Shown: positions 26,252 through 34,918 of the stretch, in pieces | How positions within the stretch are numbered: position 1 is the first letter of the stretch | How the letters are laid out: the number at the start of each line of letters is the position of its first letter | Assembly (NCBI GenBank): GCA_965222175.1 | Contig: OZ244938.1 | Location: 3,224,001 to 3,288,000, forward strand | Origin: NORP240 sp965222175 | GTDB lineage: Bacteria; Pseudomonadota; Gammaproteobacteria; Pseudomonadales; Pseudohongiellaceae | Direction of reading: 5' to 3' | DNA: 64,000 nt | Position numbers and translations under genes: made by a program | The notes under the pieces: model-generated | What the model saw: the letters and a program-made list of their open reading frames with translations, nothing else | Databases searched by the model: none | What the model was told of the DNA's origin: nothing

Positions 26252-26348
26252 TGGCGACTTCGCTCGCTATTGGGAAGGTAGTACTTCCTGTTGGCGGTCT
26301 GGCCCGGCATCCACGACCGGGTGGCCGGATTGTCTGCAGTATACCCCG

Positions 26349-27314
26349 CTATCCCTGACCAGGAGAATCCGCCGCGTCCAGAATCTCCATCAGGGTGTTC
26401 TGGTAAACGGCACGGCGCGAACCGCCCAACGCCACCGCCTGCCTGGCATGCGCCTCGGCCTGGGACAGACTGCCCTGCTCGAGCAGTACCTGCGCCAGGT
26501 TGTTATGGCCGGCGGCAAATTGCGGATGGTCTTGAACCAGCTGGAGAAACTGCTGGCCTGCCAGCTCCAGCTGACCGTCACGGTAATAAAGGTTGCCAAG
26601 CGCAAACGGGAAAATCTCTGACTGTGGCCAACGTTCCGACGCTGCCAGGTAAGCGGGAATGAGCTGGTGTGACTGCGCGACTTCCTCCATGTCCATCAAC
26701 GCTTCCAGGTAGCGCAAGGGGTCCAGGTCGGCGGGCAACTCGCCGGGTCGCAGGGCCACGAATCCCCATCGTCCGGTGCGACGCCAGGTTCTGTCGAACA
26801 GAGCCAGGCTGGTGGTGTATTCCCTGATTGTTCCGGACCGCAGGACCAGGCTGCCGGCTTCCAGGTCGTAGCCCACTACTACCGCGTAGTGCCATTGCGG
26901 CAACCAGTCAAGTCCCAGGTTCTGGAACACCAGTACTGGCCTGCCGGCCTGAACTTCGTGGAGCAGTGAGGCCAGCGACGGCTGAATCCGGAAAGGAATT
27001 CTTTCCCTGCCGCGGGTTGCCGCCAGCATCTCCGGCTGCAGTGAACCCTGTCGGGCAGGAATGTATACCCGCTCCACCAGCTCATCCACCGTAACGGCCG
27101 CGCCGCTGAAATTCAGCACCGTTGCCAGTGCCGCCGGGCCACACTGGTATGCCTCCTGGGGATAGAACGGCACTCCGTCCAGCGCTATCGCCGGGGGCAG
27201 ATACTCCATCTCCCCGGCAAGCAGACGACCAATTTCCGGTGAAGAGCCGCAAGCCGTCAGGACAACCATCAGCAGGGCCACGCACAGTCTGCCGGTTACC
27301 CTGCCGGACGCCAT
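26349..27314 (-). CDS. PA2778-type lipoprotein cysteine peptidase with TPR domain
   Basis: A C39-like (bacteriocin-processing-type) cysteine peptidase, 321 residues from ATG 27314. The N-terminus is a lipoprotein signal ending LTACGSS. The peptidase core has the nucleophile in YQCGPAALATVL (about residue 58) and the general-base histidine in QWHYAVVVGYD. From about 205 to 310 there is a tetratricopeptide-like region (FALGNLYYRDGQLELAGQ, AGHNNLAQVLLEQG). The next gene upstream on the same strand is PA2779-like, the usual partner. The longer start at 27356 would put 14 charged residues ahead of the signal. The peptide substrate is unknown. Confidence 0.86.
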   Translation of the reverse strand: MASGRVTGRLCVALLMVVLTACGSSPEIGRLLAGEMEYLPPAIALDGVPFYPQEAYQCGPAALATVLNFSGAAVTVDELVERVYIPARQGSLQPEMLAATRGRERIPFRIQPSLASLLHEVQAGRPVLVFQNLGLDWLPQWHYAVVVGYDLEAGSLVLRSGTIREYTTSLALFDRTWRRTGRWGFVALRPGELPADLDPLRYLEALMDMEEVAQSHQLIPAYLAASERWPQSEIFPFALGNLYYRDGQLELAGQQFLQLVQDHPQFAAGHNNLAQVLLEQGSLSQAEAHARQAVALGGSRRAVYQNTLMEILDAADSPGQG

Positions 27315-27402
27315 TGCCGGCACTGAAATCGTCTTCCTGTCAGGTAACTTACCCATTGCGCTGTGAAAGTATCAAGGTACTGACCCGGGCCTGGCCGCCG
27401 GT

Positions 27403-27789
27403 TCACACGGCCGGGAAAATATCGGTTACCCCGGCGACGTCCAGCAAAATGAATATGACCAGTACAAGGGCGATAGTACTCAACGCGCCTTCACCGGCAG
27501 GGAGAGAGTCGATCTGACGTTCAAGTACCTGCAGCTCCCTTGCCGTCAGGTGTCCCACGCGTTCCTGTGCAGCCGTGGTATCGACACCCATACGGCTCAG
27601 CAGCGTAACCACGCGTTCCTGCCGAAGTAATGAACTGACCTGTTCCGCCGTGGACTCCTGCAGCCGCGACGCCAGGATGTCCGCAGTAGGTACCAGGTCA
27701 GCCCGGGCCGGGATACTGATGCCGGGGCCGGCAATTGCCAGTATCAGGGTGGCAGCCCAGGTTTGCTTTACCATTTTCCCAAGTTTCAT
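27403..27789 (-). CDS. PA2779-type small exported membrane protein
   Basis: A 128-residue partner of the PA2778-type peptidase. It has a signal peptide (MKLGKMVKQTWAATLILAIA, cleaved near PARAD), a central helical segment with LLRQERVVTLLSRMGVDTTA and HLTARELQVLERQIDSLPAG, and a C-terminal hydrophobic anchor (IALVLVIFILLDVAGVTDIF). ATG 27789 has GAGGG about 9 nt upstream; a longer frame from 27942 is not credible because the signal peptide would be internal. The gap to the peptidase gene is 88 bases. It may be the substrate, tether or regulator of the peptidase; function is not established. Confidence 0.85.
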   Translation of the reverse strand: MKLGKMVKQTWAATLILAIAGPGISIPARADLVPTADILASRLQESTAEQVSSLLRQERVVTLLSRMGVDTTAAQERVGHLTARELQVLERQIDSLPAGEGALSTIALVLVIFILLDVAGVTDIFPAV

Positions 27790-28099
27790 CGTCTTTACCC
27801 TCGATAGACTGGAATTGATTGCTGAATTTATTACAAGTGATCGGCCAAGACCATGGTTTTCGTCACAGCCGCCGGTTTCCAGGAACCCGGAAACAGGCAT
27901 CAGCGGACCGGGACTCCCGCAAGCTGGACAAGGGGCCGGCAACGGGATACCGTGGGATGGCCCTGGCCATGGTGCAGTGCAGGGAATAAGTCGACGCCGC
28001 TTTTCAGTTCAGCGGCCAGTGGCAACTCACCGGCAACCCGTGGGACTTTTGAGCTGCCCATAACCAACCCGAGAGCGACCTGTCAGTCAGCCGACGCCA
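27790..28099. other. Divergent intergenic region
   Basis: About 310 bases between the PA2779-like start and the GDPD start, expected to hold both promoters. No credible gene and no clear -35/-10 were found. Confidence 0.4.
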
Positions 28100-29401
28100 G
28101 TGAATGCATTCAAGCCGATACTGACCCGCATTGCAGCCGCCTTTGCCGGATTTGCCGGATTTGCCGGATTCGTCGGCCTTGCCGTCAGCCCGCTGTTGCC
28201 CGCCCAGGAGGACACCGGTCTTCCACGGATCGCCCACGCCGGGGGGCAGATCGACGAGGCAACCTACACCAACTCCCTTGAAGCACTGAACGCCAGCTAC
28301 ACCGCCGGATTCCGCGCCTTCGAAATTGATTTCAGCTGGACTTCCGACGGTCACGTCGTCTGCCTCCATGACTGGGAAGAAAGTTTTGAACGCAGCTTCG
28401 CCCTGCCACCCGCAGGGGCGCTTACCCTGGCGGAATTTCAACAGCTGGTGCAAGATCGCTCAGCCTACGAAAAGTGTACTCTCAGCAGTTTGATGCAATG
28501 GCTGGAGGTTCGCCCCGACACTGTTCTGGTCACCGATGCCAAGGAACGGAATATCGAAACCCTGGCCCATATCAGTGCCCGTTACCCGCAATTCCTGCCC
28601 CGTATACTGCCGCAAATCTATCAGCCGGAAGAATATCCCGCGGTACGGGAGCTGGGATTCGGCGAACCCATCTGGACACTGTACGAGTATCCCGGGGGGC
28701 CGGTTGCCGTGCTGGATGCCATCGGCAACATGGAGCTGTTCGCCGTGGCGATGAATACCCGCCGCGCAGTGCAGGGACTGGGCCTGGAACTGGATCTTCG
28801 GCAGATCCCCAGTTACGTTCATACGGTGAACGATTTGGCAGACTGGCTGTACTTTCAATCCCTGGGTGTCGATGAAATCTATACCGACAACCTGTCGCGG
28901 AGCAGGGAACTCGAACTGGCGGCAACCAAGCTGATCACCCTGCAGGACAGCCCGGTCCGCCAGGCAATGGAGGCCAAATCCCGGGAACTTGCCAGGCGCA
29001 AGGAACTTTTTTTCACATTGCCGCGAATACAGTATTCCCTGGCCGAGGACTTTTCACTGGCAGGTATTTCCACCAACCAGATTTCGATGCTGAATTTCCA
29101 CAACAGCAGGCTTGACCTTACTGCCAGTGGCACGGATCCTTATGTCAATTTTCCACCTTTTGCCGAACCGACGCTGGAAATCGGCATCTACGTTCACGTC
29201 GATGTGCCGGACAGCACTACCCTGGAAGTCTTCTATGCTACCCAGGGGCACCCCGGATTCAGCGAATCCCTCAAGTTGTCCGAGCAGACGGTCGTTGGAT
29301 CCAATGAAATCGTCATCGGTATTACGGCACAGGATCCTATTACACGGTTCCGGATAGACCCGGGCACGGTGGCTGGAAATTACACCATTACGCGCCTCTA
29401 A
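28100..29401 (+). CDS. Glycerophosphodiester phosphodiesterase-like (GDPD/PLC fold)
   Basis: Exported metal-dependent phosphodiesterase candidate, 433 residues. The signal peptide contains a threefold FAG repeat written by three TTTGCCGGA copies (28142-28168). The GDPD active-site set is H46 (AHAGGQ), E75 and D77 (FEIDFSW) and H90 (CLHDWE). The TIM-barrel part ends near residue 270. The last 120 or so residues (after about 300) are a β-rich segment without family resemblance (LDLTASGTDPYVNFPPFAEP), possibly a substrate- or surface-binding domain. It opens a run of four same-strand genes and is 44 bases before the glycosyltransferase. The substrate may be a phospholipid or glycolipid head group. 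Confidence 0.82.
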   Translation: MNAFKPILTRIAAAFAGFAGFAGFVGLAVSPLLPAQEDTGLPRIAHAGGQIDEATYTNSLEALNASYTAGFRAFEIDFSWTSDGHVVCLHDWEESFERSFALPPAGALTLAEFQQLVQDRSAYEKCTLSSLMQWLEVRPDTVLVTDAKERNIETLAHISARYPQFLPRILPQIYQPEEYPAVRELGFGEPIWTLYEYPGGPVAVLDAIGNMELFAVAMNTRRAVQGLGLELDLRQIPSYVHTVNDLADWLYFQSLGVDEIYTDNLSRSRELELAATKLITLQDSPVRQAMEAKSRELARRKELFFTLPRIQYSLAEDFSLAGISTNQISMLNFHNSRLDLTASGTDPYVNFPPFAEPTLEIGIYVHVDVPDSTTLEVFYATQGHPGFSESLKLSEQTVVGSNEIVIGITAQDPITRFRIDPGTVAGNYTITRL

Positions 29402-29445
29402 GTGCGTTCACACTGACACTGCTGCCGACCGACGCAACCCTTCCC

Positions 29446-30708
29446 ATGGTGAAAATTCTGATCGCGACGTCCACGTTCCCTGTTTCCGCGCAGGACCAGG
29501 TGCCGGGGTTTGTCCTGGATCAGGCCAATGCATTAAAACATGTCGAGCCGTCGCTGGAACTACTTGTTCATGCGCCACACAATGCCTATAGCAATTCCGC
29601 GGCCGAGGACGAGAACCACTCTGCCTGTCGGGTCCAGCGGTATCACTACTTCTGGCCTTACTCATGGGAACGCCTTGCTGGCCGGGGAATTCTGCCAGCC
29701 TTGAAACAGAACCGCCTGCTTTACCTGCAGATCCCGTTCTTCGTTTTCTTCCAGTTTCTGTCATTGCTGGCAATGACACGACGGCAACGGCCGGATCTGC
29801 TTTACGCTCACTGGTTTACGCCACAGGCGATTACCACCGCGCTGGTTGCAAAAATAACCGGTATCCCGTTTGTTTTTACCACCCATGCCTCCGATGTTGC
29901 CGTGTTGAACAACGTTCCCTTCAGCAGTCGACTGGTTCGCCAGGTATGCCGGAAGGCAAGCGCCTATATCGCGGTATCCGACAGGACCGCGGAAAAACTG
30001 ACCCGGTTCTTCAACGGTGCCCGCGACCAGCAGGCTCTACTGTCGAAACTTTCCCTGATTCCCATGGGCGTAACGACTGAACCCCCTGCAGTGGCGGCCG
30101 ATACCCGGAATGCCGTAATGGCCCGGTACGGGATTCTGGCGGACAGGCCTTCACTGTTATTCATCGGGCGACTTGCCGAGAAAAAAGGAGTCAAGTACCT
30201 TATCCAGGCTGTTGCATCATTGCCCACCGATCTGAGGAATTCGTTTCAGCTGATCATTGCCGGTGACGGCCAGCTGAAAAGTCAGCTGCAGAAACTGACG
30301 GCAAACCTGACCAATGTTACCTACACCGGCTATGTAACCGGTGAAGACAAGTGGACGTTGATCGATATTGCCAGTTTTACCTGCTTTCCTTCGATAATTG
30401 ATGATGCCGGGGACAGCGAGGGCTTCCCCGTGGCTATCATGGAATGCCTGGCGGCGGGCAAGATTGTCCTGGCCAGCGACGTGACCGGGGCCGAAGCCGT
30501 GTTAGCGGAAAATACCGCCGGTATCGTATTTCCGCAGAAAGATGCCAATGCGCTGGCAGCAGCTATTCAGTCTACCCTGGAGATGGGTAATTCTGAACGG
30601 CAACAACTTGAATCCAATGCCAGGCGACTGGCACAGGAATTCGACTGGGAGACAATCGCCCGTCGTCACCTGAACCTGTTTTCCCGGTACCTTCCCGATG
30701 AACTATAA
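29446..30708 (+). CDS. GT4-family glycosyltransferase
   Basis: Retaining GT-B glycosyltransferase of 420 residues. N-terminal donor-side motifs include LLYAHWFTPQAITTALVAK and FVFTTHASDVAVLN. The C-terminal nucleotide-sugar domain has LLFIGRLAEKKGVKYLIQAV and the E-x7-E-type segment EGFPVAIMECLAAGK. A hydrophobic stretch near 85-105 (YLQIPFFVFFQFLSLLAM) suggests peripheral membrane contact. It overlaps the following HprK-like gene by 11 bases, so the two are translationally coupled. Its position between GDPD and a flippase-like protein suggests glycolipid or polysaccharide assembly. Donor and acceptor are unknown. Confidence 0.9.
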   Translation: MVKILIATSTFPVSAQDQVPGFVLDQANALKHVEPSLELLVHAPHNAYSNSAAEDENHSACRVQRYHYFWPYSWERLAGRGILPALKQNRLLYLQIPFFVFFQFLSLLAMTRRQRPDLLYAHWFTPQAITTALVAKITGIPFVFTTHASDVAVLNNVPFSSRLVRQVCRKASAYIAVSDRTAEKLTRFFNGARDQQALLSKLSLIPMGVTTEPPAVAADTRNAVMARYGILADRPSLLFIGRLAEKKGVKYLIQAVASLPTDLRNSFQLIIAGDGQLKSQLQKLTANLTNVTYTGYVTGEDKWTLIDIASFTCFPSIIDDAGDSEGFPVAIMECLAAGKIVLASDVTGAEAVLAENTAGIVFPQKDANALAAAIQSTLEMGNSERQQLESNARRLAQEFDWETIARRHLNLFSRYLPDEL

Positions 30709-31726
30709 TTTTTTCAACTACCTGACAGTGGCCTTCCACACCCATGGTCATCGCGGCTACGAGCGCTATTTCGAAAACGAGTATGCGCGCATCGCGTCGC
30801 GGTCGGCGGCAAATCACGGGGCGACCATCATCAATGTCCACATTGTCAAAGCACTTCCCCGGGAAGAGGCCGGCGATTGTCGCAGGACCGTCAGAGTGAA
30901 AAAGCTGTTTAACTTCCAATACCTGGTCCGCAACATTCACGGCCCGGTTGTCGATATCTATTTCAGGCGGCATTGGCTGGACAGCCTGTACATGAATGCC
31001 ATCGCCGTTTTCCTCCAGGCGCAGGTACTGGAACCGGTGATGTATCTGAAGCTGCTGGAAAAAAATGTGTTGTTCATGCATGCCGCCGGCGTTTCCAGAA
31101 ACGGCAGGGGTTACCTGTTTCCCGCTCACGGCGGCACCGGCAAGACCACGTTCAGCATGGCCCTGTTGAACCAGGGATTTCTCCTGCTTGGCGACGATCT
31201 GCTGTTCGTCGCCCTGGACGAGAAAACCGTATATCCCTATCCGCGCCCCATGCATATTTTCACCTACAACGTGAATAACCTGGCAGGCGCCCGTATCCCG
31301 TGGCACTACCGGTTGCGGATTTATCTCAAGAACCTTTTGCGTTTCGTCCTGGAACGACTGCTGAATACCGAGTTCCTGATTTCGACCCGGATCCACGCCG
31401 ACAAGGTGTTTCCGGGCAATCCCTTTGGCAGCGCCGTACCCTATACCAGGCTGTTCTTCCTGCGCAAAACCGGAGAGCCGTCAGAGACAGTCACCATCGA
31501 CGCCGGCAATCTCGGAGACCTGGTGGAGGAGATACTGCTGTCGGCAGACCTGAATCAGAGCCTGTACCAGGTTCTCGACGATGCTGACCAGGTGGATACG
31601 GTGAAAGCCATGGAACGATCGGTTATCGGGAAACTGGTAGCGCAGATGGGGTCACTGACCTACGTCAACCCACGCAGGCTCGAGCTGAACGATCTTGGCG
31701 ACTTTATCGACAGGCTGCTTGATTAG
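30698..31726 (+). CDS. HprK-related P-loop protein
   Basis: A 342-residue protein related to HPr kinase C-terminal domains. HAAGVSRNGRGYLFPAHGG leads into a Walker A of the form GGTGKTT (about 145-151), then LLGDDLLFVA (165-171) supplies the paired aspartates seen in HprK folds, and YPRPMHIF follows. The first 120 residues and the last 130 do not match anything I know. HprK-related proteins of this kind occur in exopolysaccharide, exosortase-type and lasso-peptide loci and may phosphorylate a sugar, lipid or peptide. It begins 11 bases inside the glycosyltransferase gene. The kinase call is by motif; substrate unknown. Confidence 0.75.
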   Translation: MNYNFFNYLTVAFHTHGHRGYERYFENEYARIASRSAANHGATIINVHIVKALPREEAGDCRRTVRVKKLFNFQYLVRNIHGPVVDIYFRRHWLDSLYMNAIAVFLQAQVLEPVMYLKLLEKNVLFMHAAGVSRNGRGYLFPAHGGTGKTTFSMALLNQGFLLLGDDLLFVALDEKTVYPYPRPMHIFTYNVNNLAGARIPWHYRLRIYLKNLLRFVLERLLNTEFLISTRIHADKVFPGNPFGSAVPYTRLFFLRKTGEPSETVTIDAGNLGDLVEEILLSADLNQSLYQVLDDADQVDTVKAMERSVIGKLVAQMGSLTYVNPRRLELNDLGDFIDRLLD

Positions 31727-31742
31727 CATCAATCAGGATTTT

Positions 31743-31760
31743 TTAAGGAACCTCTGATTT
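31743..31760 (+). repeat. TTAAGGAACCTCTGATTAA-type repeat, copy C
   Basis: TTAAGGAACCTCTGATTT lies 17 bases after the HprK-like stop and 4 bases before the next ATG. Confidence 0.5.
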
Positions 31761-31763
31761 CCC

Positions 31764-32705
31764 ATGAACAACAGGCACCGTCAGCTGATAAACGTGTCAC
31801 TGGTTACCTTGATCGTGGTGTGTTTCGTGATCTACCTGCGGGACATCGACTTTGACCAGATGCGCGGTTTCAGGCCTTCCCCCTGGTGGCTGAGCTCCGC
31901 CACGGTGGTCGCCCTGCTGTTCCGCTACCTGGGAGTGGCCATCTGGTGTCGTATTCTGCTGGACCTGGGCGCCAGGTCCCTGCCCCGCTTCCGGGTGCTT
32001 GCCGCTATCTACGCCAAGGCCTGGATGGGTCGTTACGTGCCGGGAAAGGTGACCTGGATAGCCGGTAAAATCTACCTGGCAGGTTCCATCGGCATCTCCA
32101 GGAGCCGACTGGCAGTAGCATCCACCCTCGAGGCAGTAGTGCAGATTACCGCCACTATCACGGTATCCCTGTTGCTGGTGGGCTTCGATGTCCGCACCAG
32201 CGTCATCCCGACCTCGGTCAAGCTGCTGCTGGTGGCACTTGCAATCGCGCTGCTGGCCCTGCTGCACCCTCGCCTGTTCAACCCGGCTATTCAACTTGTC
32301 TTCCGCAAGCTGGCGGGGCGAGCCCATCACGCTGAACTGTCCAGCAACCTCAGGTCAGTCTATTCATCCTTTGCCCTGTACAGCGTCGGTGCCCTGATCT
32401 CCGGCACGTCCTATTATCTGCTTACCTGTTCGGCCGTGGATGACCTTGGCTGGCAACTCTTTCTCTACATCGTGGGTGCATACAGTTTCGCCGGAGCGGT
32501 GGGCATGGCAGTCCCGTTGCTGCCCAGTGGCCTGGGTGTCAGGGACGGTGCTCAACTGGTGCTGCTGAGCGCCGTATTCCCCAAGGAAACAGCCCTGGTA
32601 CTGGTGGTCTACAGCAGGCTCTGGTCGTCCCTCGTGGACGTCCTGTTTTACCTCCTCGCCAGCGCCATGGACCCGAAGCCAGCAAGCAGCGCTACAGCGG
32701 GTTGA
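31764..32705 (+). CDS. LPG-synthase-type transmembrane protein (flippase-like, UPF0104)
   Basis: Polytopic inner-membrane protein of 313 residues with about eight hydrophobic segments. It matches the membrane domain of lysyl-phosphatidylglycerol synthase (flippase part of MprF): AKAWMGRYVPGKVTWIAGK, then ASTLEAVVQI and the late AVPLLPSGLGVRDGAQLVLL motif. It lacks the soluble synthase domain. Its place after a GT4 enzyme and HprK-like protein suggests moving a glycolipid across the membrane. A dispersed repeat sits between it and the preceding gene. The family is firm; the substrate is inferred only from neighbours. Confidence 0.87.
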   Translation: MNNRHRQLINVSLVTLIVVCFVIYLRDIDFDQMRGFRPSPWWLSSATVVALLFRYLGVAIWCRILLDLGARSLPRFRVLAAIYAKAWMGRYVPGKVTWIAGKIYLAGSIGISRSRLAVASTLEAVVQITATITVSLLLVGFDVRTSVIPTSVKLLLVALAIALLALLHPRLFNPAIQLVFRKLAGRAHHAELSSNLRSVYSSFALYSVGALISGTSYYLLTCSAVDDLGWQLFLYIVGAYSFAGAVGMAVPLLPSGLGVRDGAQLVLLSAVFPKETALVLVVYSRLWSSLVDVLFYLLASAMDPKPASSATAG

Positions 32706-32758
32706 TCCCACTCGGCGGGTGTTTAATGCCGCGGCCCGGCCAGGAGACGATTGCCACG

Positions 32759-34729
32759 TCAGTTGCCACGCAGCGATTCCAGCTGTTCCCAGCGCCCGTA
32801 AGTGTCTTCCAGCCGGGCCTCCAGGTCTGCCAGTTCCTTGAGGGTATCCTGAACCTGCTGCGCGGGACCCTGGTAAAATTCGGCGGTGGCAATCAATGCC
32901 TGCAGTTCGCCCTGTCGTGATTCCAGAGATTCGATCAGGTCCGGCAGATTTTCCAGCTCCCGCTGATCCTTGTACGACAGGCGGCGCGGCCTGGCCGACG
33001 GTGTTGGTGACGTCGCTGCTGTCGTTACAGGGGAATCCGCACCAGTGGCAGCCGTGTTTTTGTCCGTTCGTTCCTCGTTGTGATTTCCTGCCCCGTCTTC
33101 GCCACCACCGGCTGTCCCCCCGGTGGCCTCATCGAAGCCGGGCAGCCTGCCGCCCTTGCTCACCCAGTCACTGTAACCGCCGACGAATTCCGATATTCTG
33201 CCGAGGCCTTGAAAAACCATGATGCTGGTCACCACGTTATCCATGAACTGACGATCATGGCTCACCAGCAGGAGCGTGCCATCGAAATTCATCAACAGGT
33301 CTTCCAGCAACTCCAGGGTTTCGATGTCCAGGTCGTTGGTGGGCTCATCCAGTACCAGCACATTGGCCGGCCGGCTGAAAATCCTGGCCAGAATAGCCCG
33401 GTTCTGCTCACCGCCGGACAACGCCCCGGCCGGGGTCCGTATGCGATCCGGCGTAAACAGGAAATCTCCCAGGTAGCTGATGGCATGTCTTCGGCGACGA
33501 TTGATTTCAATGAATTCCTGTCCACCGCAGACGTTGTCGATCAGGTTACGCTCCGGGTCCATTGTTTCCCGCAACTGGTCAAAATAGGCCACTTCCAGAC
33601 GGGTTCCTGACTGTACCTGGCCGGTGGTTGGCTGCAACCTGCCGAGCATCAGTTTCAACAGGGTGGATTTGCCCGCACCGTTGGCACCCACCAGGCCGAT
33701 GCGATCGCCACGCATGACCCGGGTTGAAAAGTCCGCAATGACCAGGTTATCGTCAACCCGGTAGCTGACATTTTTCAGTTCCGCAACCAGCCTGCCCGAG
33801 TCGCCGGCACGGTCAAGACTGATAGTTGCGGTTTTCATCTGTTCCCGACGCGCAATACGCTCCCGGCGCAGTGCCTCCAGGGCCCGGACGCGACCCTCGT
33901 TACGGGTCCGTCGTGCCTTGATACCCTCTCGTATCCACTCTTCTTCCCTGGCCAGTTTCTTGTCAAACAGCCGGTTGGCTGTTTCTTCTGCGGCCAGCTG
34001 TTGGGCGCGGAATTCCAGAAATTTACCGAAGCTTCCCTCGAACTGGTGCAATTGACCCCTGTCCAGCTCGGCGATACGGTTGACGATATTCTGAAGAAAT
34101 GTCCGATCATGGGTCACCAGCAGAATCGCGCCGGAAAACGCCTGCAGCTGTTTTTCCAGCCACTCGATGGCCGGAATATCAAGGTGATTGGTGGGTTCGT
34201 CCAGCAGGAGCACGTCAGGCTCCTTCACCAGGGCCCTGGCCAGGGCAACCCGCTTGCGCCAGCCTCCCGACAATTGCGCCATCGGAACATCTGCCGGCAG
34301 ATGCAGCTGGGAAATTATCCTGTCCACCCGCTGCCCGGATAGCCAGCCGCCACGGGCTTCCAGCTGGCTTTGCAAATCCTCGAGCAACTGGTGATTGGCG
34401 TGGTCGTAATTCAAGGTAAGCTGGTGGTAGCGCTTGAGCAACTGTCCCACTTCCGCCAGGCCGTCGGCAACGATTTCGTACACCGTCTGCTTACCGGCTT
34501 CCGGCAATGTCTGTTCCAGCCAGGCCAGCTTTGTACCCGGCTGCTGCCAGCGTTCTCCGCCGTCCGCTGCCACCTGTCCCGCGATCAGCTTCATCAGCGT
34601 GGTCTTGCCCGCGCCGTTTCTCCCCAACAGCCCCACCCTCGCGCCTTTCTCCAGGGTAAAACTCACTTCATCCAGCAACACGTGGGTGCCGAAGTTCAGT
34701 GAAACTTTATCGAGACGTATCAGGGGCAT
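32759..34729 (-). CDS. uup: ABC-F ATPase Uup
   Basis: Soluble tandem ABC ATPase of 656 residues acting on ribosomes or DNA, not a transporter. ABC1 has LLGRNGAGKTTLMK, LSGGWRKRVALARAL and LLDEPTNHLD. ABC2 has LVGANGAGKSTLLK, LSGGEQNRAILARI and LVLDEPTNDLD. A charged linker with RRTRNEGRVRALEALRRER joins them. The C-terminal arm (RRLSYKDQRELENLPDLIE) is the Uup-type coiled coil, here preceded by a Thr/Ala/Pro-rich spacer of about 45 residues. The start is set at 34729 (MPLIRLDKVSLNFG), the conserved N-terminus; an upstream extension is not conserved-looking. Well supported. Confidence 0.93.
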   Translation of the reverse strand: MPLIRLDKVSLNFGTHVLLDEVSFTLEKGARVGLLGRNGAGKTTLMKLIAGQVAADGGERWQQPGTKLAWLEQTLPEAGKQTVYEIVADGLAEVGQLLKRYHQLTLNYDHANHQLLEDLQSQLEARGGWLSGQRVDRIISQLHLPADVPMAQLSGGWRKRVALARALVKEPDVLLLDEPTNHLDIPAIEWLEKQLQAFSGAILLVTHDRTFLQNIVNRIAELDRGQLHQFEGSFGKFLEFRAQQLAAEETANRLFDKKLAREEEWIREGIKARRTRNEGRVRALEALRRERIARREQMKTATISLDRAGDSGRLVAELKNVSYRVDDNLVIADFSTRVMRGDRIGLVGANGAGKSTLLKLMLGRLQPTTGQVQSGTRLEVAYFDQLRETMDPERNLIDNVCGGQEFIEINRRRRHAISYLGDFLFTPDRIRTPAGALSGGEQNRAILARIFSRPANVLVLDEPTNDLDIETLELLEDLLMNFDGTLLLVSHDRQFMDNVVTSIMVFQGLGRISEFVGGYSDWVSKGGRLPGFDEATGGTAGGGEDGAGNHNEERTDKNTAATGADSPVTTAATSPTPSARPRRLSYKDQRELENLPDLIESLESRQGELQALIATAEFYQGPAQQVQDTLKELADLEARLEDTYGRWEQLESLRGN

Positions 34730-34918
34730 CGTCGGTAGAAAGCGATCGGTAAGCCGGGTGGTGAATGCTGGACAGTCTGGTTGCCGGGCGGTGGGGCAAT
34801 TATGAGCTGTTACCCTGATCGGGTACAACAGGTACTGGCAGGTAATGCCGTTGGATTTGGAACCATCGGAGTTGGGGACAGTGAGGTTGGAAGCGGCAGG
34901 GCACCAAACCTAACCGCT

